The notes: generated from the letters alone by a model not told the origin. A DNA stretch of 64,000 bases from Bacteroidaceae bacterium (GCA_017935785.1 JAGBGU010000045.1:34032-98031), one strand, 5' to 3'. Shown: positions 53,692 through 63,645, numbered from the stretch's first letter. Program-made: numbers and translations.

Positions 53692-56600
53692 TTATTGGAT
53701 GACAACCTTGCGGCCATGTATTATGTAGATGCCCTTTGGCAGACGAGCCTTGGCATTGACCATACGTCCGTCGAGGGTATAAATGTGGCGGTCCATAGTG
53801 CTCTGTGGCTTTTCTTCTTCAACGATATCCAGAACAGGAGTGGGGTCTTCCACTACATCGGGGTACTTTTCTGCATATCCCAGTGTATTTGCCAGATAGT
53901 CATAAATATGGTTGGCGCGGGTTGAAAGCCATTTCTTGGCTGTTTTCATTTGCTCTTCATAGTCACTGTATCCCCACATCTGACTGTTATGGTCAAAACT
54001 GGGCTGTGCGTACTCTCTGTATTCGTCACAGAAATCCAGCAGCTCTTGCAGATGGTTCTGAACGAAGTCTGTCCACACCCGGAAGTATTCACGTTCAAAG
54101 ACCTCTCCGCTCTTGTAACGCAGATCCCTCATGTACTGCCAGGCTTCCATGTGGCTTGCGCCTGTCCAATAGTCTTCTGTAGGACTCATGTGGAAATAGT
54201 TGGAATGGCGTTCAAAGCCGTAGCCCCAGTCCAAATCCCATACCGGACCGAAGTGGATAAGGCTGTCGGCGTTCAGGATGTCTCGGCAGAAATAATATGT
54301 GCTTTTGGGGTGCATAAGCTCATAATTGGCAATCAGTTCGTTGGTCATCAGGAATGTGGCCATACTTTGCACGTGTACATGCTTTTCTACACCATTGCCT
54401 TGCTTGAGATCGCGCAGGAAACCGGTTATTATGCGCCTTTTTATGTCGTCAATTTCCATTTGTATGAAACCTTCGGAGAAATCCTCCGGTTCCTTGATGT
54501 TTACCGGCAGACTATAATATGTCGTGGCAGTTTTGAACTTATTGGCCTCGTCGAAGTAGGTGTCCAATTCCAATAACGCAGCATTAACCAGTGTGTCAGA
54601 AACATCCAGACTGTTGTTGCCGAATCCAACTTTTGCTGTCAGGTTGTAGCTGCCTCTGTATTCGCCATTGACATAAAGCTCAACGGGAATCTCGTCATTG
54701 GCTGCCTGTGTGCCTACCATGCGTGCCACCTTCATGCCGATGGCGTTGGTCATCATTGACATGTGCTGTTTGTTGGCAATGAGGTTCCAGTGTTTTCCCT
54801 TCCTCAGACCTAATACACTGGTTTTTGTGCTGAACTTGAAATGGTAGGGGTTCTTGTCATATGGATTGCCGGACCAGGAAGAGTTTCCGCGTCCCTTAAT
54901 TTGCATGGGCGTTTCTTCCAAATCCGGGAACACGCCCCCTCCGTCTATGGCAACGGTGCCTTCCTTGTAAGTGGTCTTGGTGGACACGGGTCTGCCGTCT
55001 GCCGTGGTAATGTAGATGGCAGGCACGTTATATTCGCCGGTCGGGTGGTCAGTAAGGAAGTCCACCTGCACCTTATAGTCTTTGCCGAACGGGAGCATCA
55101 TGTAATTGCCGTCAGCTGTTGAGCGAAGCATCCGGTAATTGTCGCGGGAGACGGTATAAATGACTTCGTTCTTGAAACTGTTGCGGCTGACTTTGCTCTT
55201 TTGTGCCTTATCCAGCACATATACTTTTGTGTCCGTGGTGTCCGAAACCTGGAATGAAGGCGTCAGCCATTTGCCGATTCCTGCCACTGTCAGCTGTATC
55301 AGACTGTCGTTGATAATGGTGCCCAGGGCATCCTCAATGATGTCGCGGTTGTATTTGTCATTGAATTTGAACGAGGTAATGCTGGCGAAACCGGTTGGAG
55401 CCTCGTTGCTTACACGTTCATATTCGTCGGCCTGATAAGTAAACGATGCTCCGTCTTTTGCCGTAATCTGCAGTTTGCCACCGGATTCTTCCATGTTGCT
55501 GAGATAACTTTCCGGGAATGCGTCCACTCCGCCGTCTGTGCGGTATACAAAGTTGATGGGGCCTTCTGTTTCCAGCAAGGTGCTGCCATCCTTTACTGTA
55601 ACCTTGCATGCGGCGTAGCAATAACTGCCGTCCAATGTATATACTCCGATATGCGTGGTGCCAGGTGCTATGGCAGTAACCTCGCCAGTTGTGTTGTTTA
55701 CCTTGCATATCGATTCATCCTGAGAGAAGAACCATACTGCGGTGTTGCTGGCATTCTCCGGTTCCAGTGTGTATTGTAGCTTGGCGCTCTCGCCCGGGAA
55801 TAAAGACAGGACATCCTTATCTAACGTGATGGAGGTTACATATACAAACTCACCCACTGAATTGAGACTCTGTTCAGTAAATACGATATTTGAACCTTTG
55901 TCGTTAGGCGAATCAGAATTGCGCCAAATGCCAATCCAGTTCTCGTTGTTAAAGTCATTCCAGCAGGAAGTGGGGTGGCCGGGATAGAAAAGGTTGTATC
56001 CGCCCTTAGGGTTTTCGCTCAATGCCCATTTATAAGTGCCAAGGTGTGTGTCCTTGTTTTCCATTACAACCGGTGTCTGGTTTGCTCCTTTGGGCGCATA
56101 TACCTTGATTGTTGTACCTGAGGTGTAGTTGTAAATCTCAAATCCGTCGTCCGCATTCCCTACAAACGCCCAAAGCTGGTCTTCAAGTATTTCTTTGGTT
56201 GCCTGGCAGAGTAGCTTGCCGTCATCAGCGTAGATATTTTTATCGCCACGGATGGTCATGGTATACCAATGCGTGCTGCTGGCAAGCGAGCCGTCTTCCA
56301 ACTTTTTGGTGGGTTTGAAAGGCAGGCCTTCGTCAGAAGGGATGTCGGGGTCGCCCGAAATCAATTTGAATGTCATGCGGCATCCGCTGTCACCTTGTGC
56401 ACGGTTGCTGGTCCACAAAGTCAGCAGGCCATCGCCATGCAGGTCGTTTATGCAGGTATTGTTGTCGGTGGGGTAATAGAAATTGAACCCGTTCCCGTTC
56501 AGGGATAGTTTGAAAGTACGGGGAGAAAAAGCCTGCCCTAACCCGGTCATCACAATCGGGTCGTGCGTGGTTCCGTTTGCTGCATAGGCAATGTAGCCCG

Positions 56601-56955
56601 CGCCCTTTGCCTTGTTGTAGATTCTGAATCCGGAAACGTTATCGCCGGTAAAACACCATAAGTATTCGTCGCCCAACTCGTTTGCGGATGTAGTTCCGCA
56701 ATAGACCTGGTCCGAGCCTTCCTTTGTATGCCATAATTTGCCAGAACTCACACTGATACTGTACCAATGTGTGTCGCTCGCAAATTCTCCATTACGGATG
56801 GCGGTGATTTCAAATGGGATGTCCAACCCGTCGTTAGCGTCAGGGTGCTTCTCGTCTAATTGCGCATAGGCAGAACCTGGGGTAAGGAAAGAAATAAAAA
56901 ATAGGCCGGCTAATAAGATATAGCGGCAAAAGGACTCGGCGTAATGATTCTTCAT
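53692..56955 (-). CDS. CotH-family secreted protein with Big_2 and lectin-like modules
   Basis: A 1087-residue exported protein. The ATG at 56955 follows a full promoter. After the signal peptide (ends SAYAQ) come two copies of a lectin-like module with WYSISVSSGKLW / DEYLWCFTGDNVSGFRIYNK (about 40-215) and WYTMTIRGDKNIY / LWAFVGNADDGFEIYNYTSG (about 225-365), a bacterial Ig-like (Big_2) domain with ITLDKDVLSLFPGESAKLQY (about 370-455), and the CotH kinase-like domain: IKGRGNSSWSGNPYDKNPYH near 690, GKHWNLIANKQ near 715 and FGPVWDLDWGYGF near 905. CotH proteins are atypical protein kinases or surface invasins. The end, LPKGIYIIHGRKVVIQ, is the shared tail. Confidence 0.88.
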   Translation of the reverse strand: MKNHYAESFCRYILLAGLFFISFLTPGSAYAQLDEKHPDANDGLDIPFEITAIRNGEFASDTHWYSISVSSGKLWHTKEGSDQVYCGTTSANELGDEYLWCFTGDNVSGFRIYNKAKGAGYIAYAANGTTHDPIVMTGLGQAFSPRTFKLSLNGNGFNFYYPTDNNTCINDLHGDGLLTLWTSNRAQGDSGCRMTFKLISGDPDIPSDEGLPFKPTKKLEDGSLASSTHWYTMTIRGDKNIYADDGKLLCQATKEILEDQLWAFVGNADDGFEIYNYTSGTTIKVYAPKGANQTPVVMENKDTHLGTYKWALSENPKGGYNLFYPGHPTSCWNDFNNENWIGIWRNSDSPNDKGSNIVFTEQSLNSVGEFVYVTSITLDKDVLSLFPGESAKLQYTLEPENASNTAVWFFSQDESICKVNNTTGEVTAIAPGTTHIGVYTLDGSYCYAACKVTVKDGSTLLETEGPINFVYRTDGGVDAFPESYLSNMEESGGKLQITAKDGASFTYQADEYERVSNEAPTGFASITSFKFNDKYNRDIIEDALGTIINDSLIQLTVAGIGKWLTPSFQVSDTTDTKVYVLDKAQKSKVSRNSFKNEVIYTVSRDNYRMLRSTADGNYMMLPFGKDYKVQVDFLTDHPTGEYNVPAIYITTADGRPVSTKTTYKEGTVAIDGGGVFPDLEETPMQIKGRGNSSWSGNPYDKNPYHFKFSTKTSVLGLRKGKHWNLIANKQHMSMMTNAIGMKVARMVGTQAANDEIPVELYVNGEYRGSYNLTAKVGFGNNSLDVSDTLVNAALLELDTYFDEANKFKTATTYYSLPVNIKEPEDFSEGFIQMEIDDIKRRIITGFLRDLKQGNGVEKHVHVQSMATFLMTNELIANYELMHPKSTYYFCRDILNADSLIHFGPVWDLDWGYGFERHSNYFHMSPTEDYWTGASHMEAWQYMRDLRYKSGEVFEREYFRVWTDFVQNHLQELLDFCDEYREYAQPSFDHNSQMWGYSDYEEQMKTAKKWLSTRANHIYDYLANTLGYAEKYPDVVEDPTPVLDIVEEEKPQSTMDRHIYTLDGRMVNAKARLPKGIYIIHGRKVVIQ

Positions 56956-56979
56956 GTGTTTCTTTGATTGTTTATCGTG

Positions 56980-57011
56980 CAAAATTAGTCGCTTTTCTGA
57001 TAATCCACAAA
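56980..57011 (-). promoter_or_regulatory. promoter of CotH-VOC-GH36 operon
   Basis: Minus strand: TTTG (57008-57011), 20 bp, TAATTTTG (56980-56987). ATG 25 nt downstream. Full consensus match. Confidence 0.75.
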
Positions 57012-57058
57012 AAAACGATGATAAAAATATTTAAATACTATTAATAAAGATGTAAAAT

Positions 57059-57628
57059 CTATTCAATGATTTCTGCATCTTGTATGGCATTCTCTTTTTT
57101 CATACGTCGCTGGTATGCCGCCAGCCTTATTCCGTAAAACAATTCTGTGGCGCCGTTGAATATACAGCAACAACCGATGATGATAAAGGGTAAAGACGCT
57201 GATTGAAGAGGGTAGGCCAGTACCAGTATGCCTGCTCCGGTCACACACAGAGGTACAATGAAAGACCACCAGCGGGTTGGCGCTATACGTCGGTACATAT
57301 AGATGGATACAAGCTGGTTCAGCCCAATCACAACTATAACAGCACCAAGCAGATACATAAGCACAGAGATGAACTTTTCGGGATAAAGGCCAAGCAGGAC
57401 ACCCAAGCCAATACTCCCAAGCCCCGTTAAGGGAAATACAGGTCTTACGATACTGTTCTTGGAAAACCGGGTGCGAATGTAATGTAGTATTGACATCAGT
57501 CCGGAAAAGGCAAAAAGAGCAGCTATCACTTGTACTATGAAAGTGGGGGTTTCTGGATTCAGTATCAGCAGCAGGCCGATCATGAACATGCTTAATGAAC
57601 GGAAAATGTAGCTGGAGAATATTTTCAT
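57059..57628 (-). CDS. DUF308 / HdeD-like membrane protein
   Basis: A 189-residue inner membrane protein with six hydrophobic segments in three helical hairpins, typical of DUF308 (HdeD) proteins: MFMIGLLLILNPETPTFIVQ, GLGSIGLGVLLGLYPEKFIS, VLMYLLGAVIVVIGLNQLV, WSFIVPLCVTGAGILVLAYP and FIIIGCCCIFNGATELFYGI. HdeD is linked to acid stress in E. coli; here the role is unknown. It ends IQDAEIIE. Single gene, between the CotH promoter and the GH30 gene. Confidence 0.85.
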   Translation of the reverse strand: MKIFSSYIFRSLSMFMIGLLLILNPETPTFIVQVIAALFAFSGLMSILHYIRTRFSKNSIVRPVFPLTGLGSIGLGVLLGLYPEKFISVLMYLLGAVIVVIGLNQLVSIYMYRRIAPTRWWSFIVPLCVTGAGILVLAYPLQSASLPFIIIGCCCIFNGATELFYGIRLAAYQRRMKKENAIQDAEIIE

Positions 57629-57751
57629 AACACGATTGAAATAAAGTGGTTAAATATGGATTCTGACTTTGTGGAAACAGATATGTCAATTATTGTGTGA
57701 ACAGTTCCTTGTATATGCCTAAACTCGGTTCTTGTCTTGCTTGTGTGAGGA

Positions 57752-57776
57752 GTTAACCGGGGGTAGCCCGGTTAAC
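57752..57776. terminator. hairpin downstream of GH30 gene
   Basis: GTTAACCGGG pairs with CCCGGTTAAC over a 5-nt loop; no T tract on the minus side, so this is a weak terminator call. Confidence 0.5.
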
Positions 57777-57798
57777 CCCTTCTATTATTTTAAGTGGA

Positions 57799-59235
57799 TT
57801 ACCAGCGGAATGATGCGACGGCCCGTGCAGGGATGGTATAGTTGATGTAGTCCTTTCCATTGGCGGAAACACTGAATTCAATGGGGTGTGTGGCTTCGTT
57901 CATGCAGACGAATGCCATCGTTTTGTCAGGATTGACAAATGCAGAACACATCAGCCCTTTAGGAGTGACAGGCATCTTTGTCTGCACTCTGACAGCACCT
58001 GGCTTGACCACCTTTGACAGATGCCCGATAATGTAATAGTGTGAATTGTAGGTGATGTCGGAGTAGTTTGAACGGTCAATGTCAACGGCACCATAACATG
58101 TCTGGCATCCGCCTTCACGGTTTGGCCCGCGTTCTGAGTCAAGCATCAGATTCCATACCATAACTGCCTTGCAGCCATTGTTTATCGTTCCCAATGCCAC
58201 TTCGCGCATGTCATCGGTCAGACGCTTTGACAGGTTGCGTCCGTCGTTCCACATACCGATACTTGTTTCCGTGAAGATCAGTTCCTTGTCAGGCCGTTTG
58301 TAGCCCACGTCAAGCAGTTCCTCTCTGTTGCCTCCATAATTATGGTAAGCGGCTCCTGTAAGGAACGCTGCAGCTTCCTCGTCGTTGTAAATTTTCAGTG
58401 TATAGTCTTCTTCATCAATGATATCGTCATAGTTGTAGTTATGGTCAAAGGCATAGATTTTCGCGTTGATTCCCGCCCGTTTGAATGCAGGTCCCAATGC
58501 GTCGCGGACAAATTGGAGTTCTTCGCGCCATCCCATATAGAGTGATGCGGAATTGCCACGATTAAGCGGCTCATTCTGAGGAGTTATGGCATATATTGAG
58601 ATTCCATGTTCGGCGAATGCCTCCACCCATTTTACAAAGTAGGTGGCATAGTCCTGGTAGTATTTGGGATTGAGCTGTCCGCTTGTCCATGAGTCAAAGG
58701 GTTTCAGGTCATTCAGATTGTCCACTTTCATCCATTTGGGGCATGTCCATGGTGAGCCCAGGATTTTTATTTCAGGATTGATTTCGAGAATCTCTTTCAA
58801 TATGGGGATCACATATTTTAGTTCTTCTTCCTGTAATGCAAAGTTCTCTATTCCGGGTTTGTCGCAACAGGTGTATTCGCTCAGGGAGAAGTCAGAGCAA
58901 CCTATGCTGATTCGGATATAACTGTAGCCCAAACCTTTGGTGTCAGAGAAAGTCTTTACCAGAAAGTCTTTTCGCTTCTCCTCGCTCATCTGCATCAGAT
59001 TATAGCAGGTGCTTCCGGTTACGGCAGCACCAAACCCGTCCATCTTCTGATATTGTACAGCAGGGTCAATGATGATTTGAAGAGAATTCTCGGGTGTGGC
59101 AACAGACTTGATTTTTTGTAGGTTGAAAGACTGTGCACGGTCTGCTGTCGTAGTCATTACCTGTACTTTGCGGGCAAGTCCGGACAACGGCAGACAGGCA
59201 AGGCAGGCGAGTAGAAGCAAATTGTTTTTCTTCAT
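57799..59235 (-). CDS. glycoside hydrolase family 30 enzyme, secreted
   Basis: A 478-residue exported TIM-barrel hydrolase. Signal peptide to about 22. Family marks: MDGFGAAVTGSTCYNLMQMS near 65, YSYIRISIGCSDFS near 105, LGSPWTCPKWMK near 160, the acid/base Glu in AITPQNEPLN near 218 and the nucleophile Glu in LIFTETSIGMW near 319. A small beta domain lies at the C-terminus, ending INYTIPARAVASFRW. Layout fits GH30 glucosylceramidase / beta-1,6-glucanase-type enzymes (subfamily 3-like), so fungal or algal beta-glucan is a possible substrate. ATG at 59235 chosen over TTG at 59244. Confidence 0.88.
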   Translation of the reverse strand: MKKNNLLLLACLACLPLSGLARKVQVMTTTADRAQSFNLQKIKSVATPENSLQIIIDPAVQYQKMDGFGAAVTGSTCYNLMQMSEEKRKDFLVKTFSDTKGLGYSYIRISIGCSDFSLSEYTCCDKPGIENFALQEEELKYVIPILKEILEINPEIKILGSPWTCPKWMKVDNLNDLKPFDSWTSGQLNPKYYQDYATYFVKWVEAFAEHGISIYAITPQNEPLNRGNSASLYMGWREELQFVRDALGPAFKRAGINAKIYAFDHNYNYDDIIDEEDYTLKIYNDEEAAAFLTGAAYHNYGGNREELLDVGYKRPDKELIFTETSIGMWNDGRNLSKRLTDDMREVALGTINNGCKAVMVWNLMLDSERGPNREGGCQTCYGAVDIDRSNYSDITYNSHYYIIGHLSKVVKPGAVRVQTKMPVTPKGLMCSAFVNPDKTMAFVCMNEATHPIEFSVSANGKDYINYTIPARAVASFRW

Positions 59236-59265
59236 TTTATTCAAGATATTATTGGTTATTTAATG

Positions 59266-59273
59266 CAAATTTA
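59266..59273 (-). promoter_or_regulatory. -7 element of GH30 gene
   Basis: Minus-strand TAAATTTG, 31 bp before the ATG at 59235. Confidence 0.5.
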
Positions 59274-59395
59274 CACAAAGTTTTTGAGATGTGATATTTA
59301 AATGTATGTATTTTTGGATTTTAGGCGTTTTTTATAACTATTTTTAGATAACCAAACCATAAAGTGTTGATTTGTGTAAAAAAAACTTTTATTTT

Positions 59396-59427
59396 CTTGT
59401 TCGTATAATAAAAATAGTGTACTTTTG
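59396..59427 (+). promoter_or_regulatory. promoter of GLUG-repeat protein gene
   Basis: CTTG (59396-59399), 20 bp, TACTTTTG (59420-59427), ~80 nt before the ATG at 59509. Confidence 0.65.
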
Positions 59428-59508
59428 TACATTATTCGCGTGCTATATAGTTAAGTAGACAATACATTAATTAAATAAAATAAAATAAATTAACAAACAA
59501 TTAAATTT

Positions 59509-62500
59509 ATGAAAGCGAAAAGACTACTTACGTCTCTGGCGCTTGTCGCCAGCACGTGTGCAGCTTTGCATGCACAGTACGACCCGAGTCTGAGGCCTGC
59601 AGCCGATGCTCAATGGGATTTCGAGAACGAGAACAATTTGACAGAGAACACCATCGCTGGTTCAGCCCTGTCAATTGAATGCGGAATCGCAGGAACGAAC
59701 ACTTTTACTCTGGGTGCAAACAACATTGCTTCAATCGGTGGTCCCAGCGAGACCGACAAAGCCATTGCTTTGCAGCCGGGCGACATTTTCAAGATGAATC
59801 TGAATACCACAGAGACAGTAAGCAACTATACATTGTTGTGGAATGTCCGCATCAGTTCTGCTGCTAAATTCCATGCATTGCTCCAAACTGCTCCCGACAA
59901 TACAACTGACGGTGATGTGTTTATTAACAGAAACACACCCTCAGTCGGACTCCATCTCCCTACAATCGGTTTTGGATATGCCGGCAACGCTACTTTCAAC
60001 GAATGGCACACCATTGTGCTTAGCGTAAAGGACGGTATTCCTACAACTTACATGGACGGCTCTCTTCTGGTTGCAGCCACCGGTGCTGATGAACGCTTTA
60101 CACTGAAAGAGGGCTATGGCCTGCTCTTCTGTGATAATGATGGCGAATATGATGCCATTGATGTTTCACAGGTGGCATATTGGAACAAGGCTCTTACATT
60201 GGATGAAGTTTTCCCTGCAGCTCAGGCAGAAATTCCCGAATTGGTTGACGGCTATTATCAGCTTGATAATGCAGAAGATTTCAAGTGGTTTGCTGACCGT
60301 GTCAACAGCGGTGACAATGCCATCAATGCCGTGCTGACAGCCGACATTAACATGGAAGGTGTTGAATTCGCACCTATCGGAACCGAAACCCATCATTATG
60401 GCGGAAAGTTTGACGGCCAGTATCACGTAATCAGCAACCTGAAGGTGAATCTGCCCCAGCAGTCTTATGTAGGCGTGTTCGGCGTTGTGGCCGGTGGTGC
60501 AGAAATCAAGCACTTTACTGTTGACTCTTCCTGCTCTTTCGTAGGTCTGAGACTGATGGGTGTTGTAGGTGGTTCAAACAGCGGTGGCGAAATTATCATC
60601 GACGGTATTGGTAGCGAAGCCAACTTTACCGGAGAGCAGGAGAACATCTCAGGTATCTATGGTGTAAACATGGGCAGCCAGAGCACTCCTAAGATCAGCA
60701 ACTGTTATGTAACCGGTAAGATTGTGGGTGGCAGAGAAAGTGGTGCCATCACAGGTTGGGCTGCAAATGGCGCTATCACCAACTGCTACAGTATTGCTGA
60801 CGTAACTGGTGCGGACAATGCAGGTGCATCTTTCTTCCGCGGTAACCCCAGCGTAACCAACTGCTATTGTGACCATGGTGCAAACAATACCACAGCCATT
60901 ACAGAAGAAGATCTGACTTCAGGTAAGCTGACATTCATGTTGAACGGCAACCAGGAGGATATTCATTTTGTTCAGACTATCGGAACAGACGCTTATCCCG
61001 TTCTGCTGGCTGGCAGCAAGACTGTTTATGCATCCAGCGCTGACTGCGGTGGTAATATTCTGGAAGGAAGCACTTATACCAACACTCCCACTGTATTGCC
61101 CGAGCACACTCATGTAGATGGTATCTGCTCTGTATGCGGTCATCTTGACACTGAGGCTTTCCAGCCTGTTGATGGTGTTTACGAAATCGGCACTCCCGGT
61201 GAATTGTACTGGTTCGCCCGTATGGTATGCGCTTATGGCGGTGTAAAGAATGCCCGTCTGACTGCTGACATTGACTATAGCGAATACAACCAGATGATTG
61301 GTGGTAGAGGCAACGACCGTGGATATGAAGGCGAATTTGACGGACAGGGATATACCGTAACCGTTAACTTTGAAAAGACAAACGGTAGTGAGGATTGTGC
61401 TTTGTTCGGCTCTCTCTACAATGCCACTATCAAGAACCTTTGCGTAAAGGGTAACATTTCCTCTAACGGTAAGTATGCTGCCGGTGTGGCTTCTCATACT
61501 TATGGAAACTGTACAATTGAGAATGTTGTTACAGACGTAAACATTGTCAGCGGAATCTCTGGCGATGCCACTAACGCAGGTATTCTTGCTGTAGCAGAAA
61601 ATCCCACAGTTATCAAGAACTGTTTGGTTGCCGGTTCTCAGTCTGCTACTAACGGCGCCAGCAATTGCGGTGGTGTTATCGGTTGGGCAAGCGGTGCAAG
61701 CACACTGACCAATATCCTCATTATTGCCGACATTACCGTAGGTACAAACGATTCTTACACTGTTTCACGTAACATTGGTAATGTAACCGCCACTAACGTA
61801 TATTACACCAAGCCCTTCGCCAATACAGAAAAGGGTATCCAGGCTACTGAAGAACAGGTGACAAGCGGTGCTTTGGCTATCCTCCTCGGATGGGGCCAGA
61901 CAATTGGCACAGATGCTATTCCTTCTCCCCTCAGCGCTGCTAAGGTATACAGATATGGTGCTACTTTCACCAATACTCAGATGCCTGCATTGGAAATGCC
62001 TATCTTGAGTACTCCCGAGAATCCCGTATTCTACTATATTAAGAATGTACGTTCTAACAAGTATGTTCAGTATACTGGTGTCAAGATGAACCAGGTTGCA
62101 GAACAGGGCGCTTATGAAAATATGTTCTACTTCGTAGCAGACGGCGAACCTGTAAATGGTTTTGTTCCTGTAACAATCCGCAACGCTATGGGTGGCGGTA
62201 AGGCCATGACAAACTTTGACATGTGGGGTGTTGCTACCCGTTGGTATGCTTATTCAGATCCTACCATGTCTGACAAGGGTATGTACTTCGGAACCACAAC
62301 AGATGTAACTGCTAATTGCTGGTGGAATGACCACGGACAGTCTACAGTCGGCAGTTGGGTTGCCAAGGGCGACGGTGGTTCAATCTGGCAGGTAGAAAAG
62401 GTTGCAGATGAGGATGTTCCTGTAACTGCATTGGTAGCTTACAACCACATCGCCAACGGTGAAACCCTTTACCAGGAAAGCGGTGCAGTCATCGTAGGTT

Positions 62501-63582
62501 CTGCTTATCCTGCTCCTGCAGTCCCCGTTTATGTTAATGCTACTGCACCTGAAGGAATTGTTGAAGGTGATGTAACTGTTGACATCAATGTTGAGATTGT
62601 TACTCCATTCGAGGCATCTACAGACTATGCTAACGCCAAGTGGTATCAGATTGTCAATGAACCCGAGCGCACTCCTCGTCAGCTCTATTACGATGGTTCA
62701 CTTGTTTGTCCCGGTGAGAATTCTTATGCAGATGAATACCTGTGGAGCTTCTATGGTAATCCCTATGTAGGTTACAAGGTGATGAACCGTGCAACCGGTG
62801 AAGGTCAGTATCTGAGCATTGAGAATGCCGCAAACGGTGTTAAGCCTACATTTACAGAGAACGCAACAGTTTGGGAAATCGGTATGCGTGATGACAACAC
62901 CTTCGGATTCGGTGTAAACGGATTCTGGATCAACCGTAATGGTGGTACAAATGGTGTTGACATGGCATTGTGGCACAGCGGTCCTGCAGCCGACCTCGGT
63001 TCTACTCTCGTTATCGCTCCCGTAGAATTTGATATTGAAACAGAGCGCTACACCGCTTATGACGCAACTCCCACTCAGATTGCATATCGTGAAAATGTCA
63101 CCATGCTGTCAACTGCTTCTGAATTGGTAATCGCAACTTATGCCGGTTCTGTTCAGATTGTTGACGAAGCCGCTCAGGTAACTGTTTATGACTACTTCGA
63201 CGACAAGACCTTCAATATCACTCCCGTTGTGGATGGTAACAAGCTGAAGATTGCTCTTCCCGAGGCTTACGCAAAAAGTGCTCTCCTTTATGTAACCATT
63301 CCTGCCGGTATGGTTCAGATGGAAGGAGCCGTAGCATTGGAAGAAACCAAGTTCACCTACTATGTACATGGTTCTGACATCCTCACTGAAGAGGCTATCC
63401 AGAAGATCATGAGCATCATCGGCGGTGGCCAGACTGCTATCGAAGGCATTGTTTCTGGCAACACTACAATGGATGTTTACAGCATCAGCGGTGCTGCTGT
63501 GAAGAAGGGTGCCAATGCAGCCGACCTCAAGAACCTGAAGGGTATCTACATTGTAAATGGTAAGAAGGTTATCCTGAAGTAA
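59509..63582 (+). CDS. large secreted protein with LamG-like and GLUG-repeat domains
   Basis: A 1357-residue exported protein. Signal peptide to about 23 (ends ALHAQ). Residues ~25-240 are a concanavalin/LamG-like jelly roll (IPTTYMDGSLLVAATGADER, DVSQVAYWNKALTLDEV). Two blocks each start with an E-L/Y-F-K-W-F-A-D-like strand (ELVDGYYQLDNAEDFKWFAD near 245, YEIGTPGELYWFARMVCAYG near 560) and continue in GLUG-type repeats (FDGQYHVISNLKVNL, FDGQGYTVTVNFEKTNG, ENVVTDVNI), a beta-helix-like pattern of adhesins and IgA-peptidase-type proteins. Near 1045-1165 is the lectin-like module shared with the CotH protein (DEYLWSFYGNPYVGYKVMNR). The last residues LKGIYIVNGKKVILK are the shared tail. Codon use is strongly biased, which suggests high expression. 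Confidence 0.85.
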   Translation: MKAKRLLTSLALVASTCAALHAQYDPSLRPAADAQWDFENENNLTENTIAGSALSIECGIAGTNTFTLGANNIASIGGPSETDKAIALQPGDIFKMNLNTTETVSNYTLLWNVRISSAAKFHALLQTAPDNTTDGDVFINRNTPSVGLHLPTIGFGYAGNATFNEWHTIVLSVKDGIPTTYMDGSLLVAATGADERFTLKEGYGLLFCDNDGEYDAIDVSQVAYWNKALTLDEVFPAAQAEIPELVDGYYQLDNAEDFKWFADRVNSGDNAINAVLTADINMEGVEFAPIGTETHHYGGKFDGQYHVISNLKVNLPQQSYVGVFGVVAGGAEIKHFTVDSSCSFVGLRLMGVVGGSNSGGEIIIDGIGSEANFTGEQENISGIYGVNMGSQSTPKISNCYVTGKIVGGRESGAITGWAANGAITNCYSIADVTGADNAGASFFRGNPSVTNCYCDHGANNTTAITEEDLTSGKLTFMLNGNQEDIHFVQTIGTDAYPVLLAGSKTVYASSADCGGNILEGSTYTNTPTVLPEHTHVDGICSVCGHLDTEAFQPVDGVYEIGTPGELYWFARMVCAYGGVKNARLTADIDYSEYNQMIGGRGNDRGYEGEFDGQGYTVTVNFEKTNGSEDCALFGSLYNATIKNLCVKGNISSNGKYAAGVASHTYGNCTIENVVTDVNIVSGISGDATNAGILAVAENPTVIKNCLVAGSQSATNGASNCGGVIGWASGASTLTNILIIADITVGTNDSYTVSRNIGNVTATNVYYTKPFANTEKGIQATEEQVTSGALAILLGWGQTIGTDAIPSPLSAAKVYRYGATFTNTQMPALEMPILSTPENPVFYYIKNVRSNKYVQYTGVKMNQVAEQGAYENMFYFVADGEPVNGFVPVTIRNAMGGGKAMTNFDMWGVATRWYAYSDPTMSDKGMYFGTTTDVTANCWWNDHGQSTVGSWVAKGDGGSIWQVEKVADEDVPVTALVAYNHIANGETLYQESGAVIVGSAYPAPAVPVYVNATAPEGIVEGDVTVDINVEIVTPFEASTDYANAKWYQIVNEPERTPRQLYYDGSLVCPGENSYADEYLWSFYGNPYVGYKVMNRATGEGQYLSIENAANGVKPTFTENATVWEIGMRDDNTFGFGVNGFWINRNGGTNGVDMALWHSGPAADLGSTLVIAPVEFDIETERYTAYDATPTQIAYRENVTMLSTASELVIATYAGSVQIVDEAAQVTVYDYFDDKTFNITPVVDGNKLKIALPEAYAKSALLYVTIPAGMVQMEGAVALEETKFTYYVHGSDILTEEAIQKIMSIIGGGQTAIEGIVSGNTTMDVYSISGAAVKKGANAADLKNLKGIYIVNGKKVILK

Positions 63583-63607
63583 TTTCAGTTTTCACCTTAT
63601 ATAATTA

Positions 63608-63645
63608 GAGAGGTGCATCCGTTTGGGTGCACCCCTCGCATTTTT
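63608..63645 (+). terminator. intrinsic terminator after GLUG-repeat gene
   Basis: GGTGCATCC pairs with GGGTGCACC, flanked by GAG/CTC, followed by GCATTTTTG. Confidence 0.8.

Noticed and set aside
54326..54576. plus-strand frames within the CotH gene
   Set aside because: All antisense to CotH motifs; no starts with promoter or homology.
57063..57689. 208-codon frame overlapping the DUF308 gene
   Set aside because: Alternative frame of a clear membrane protein; no coherent domain.
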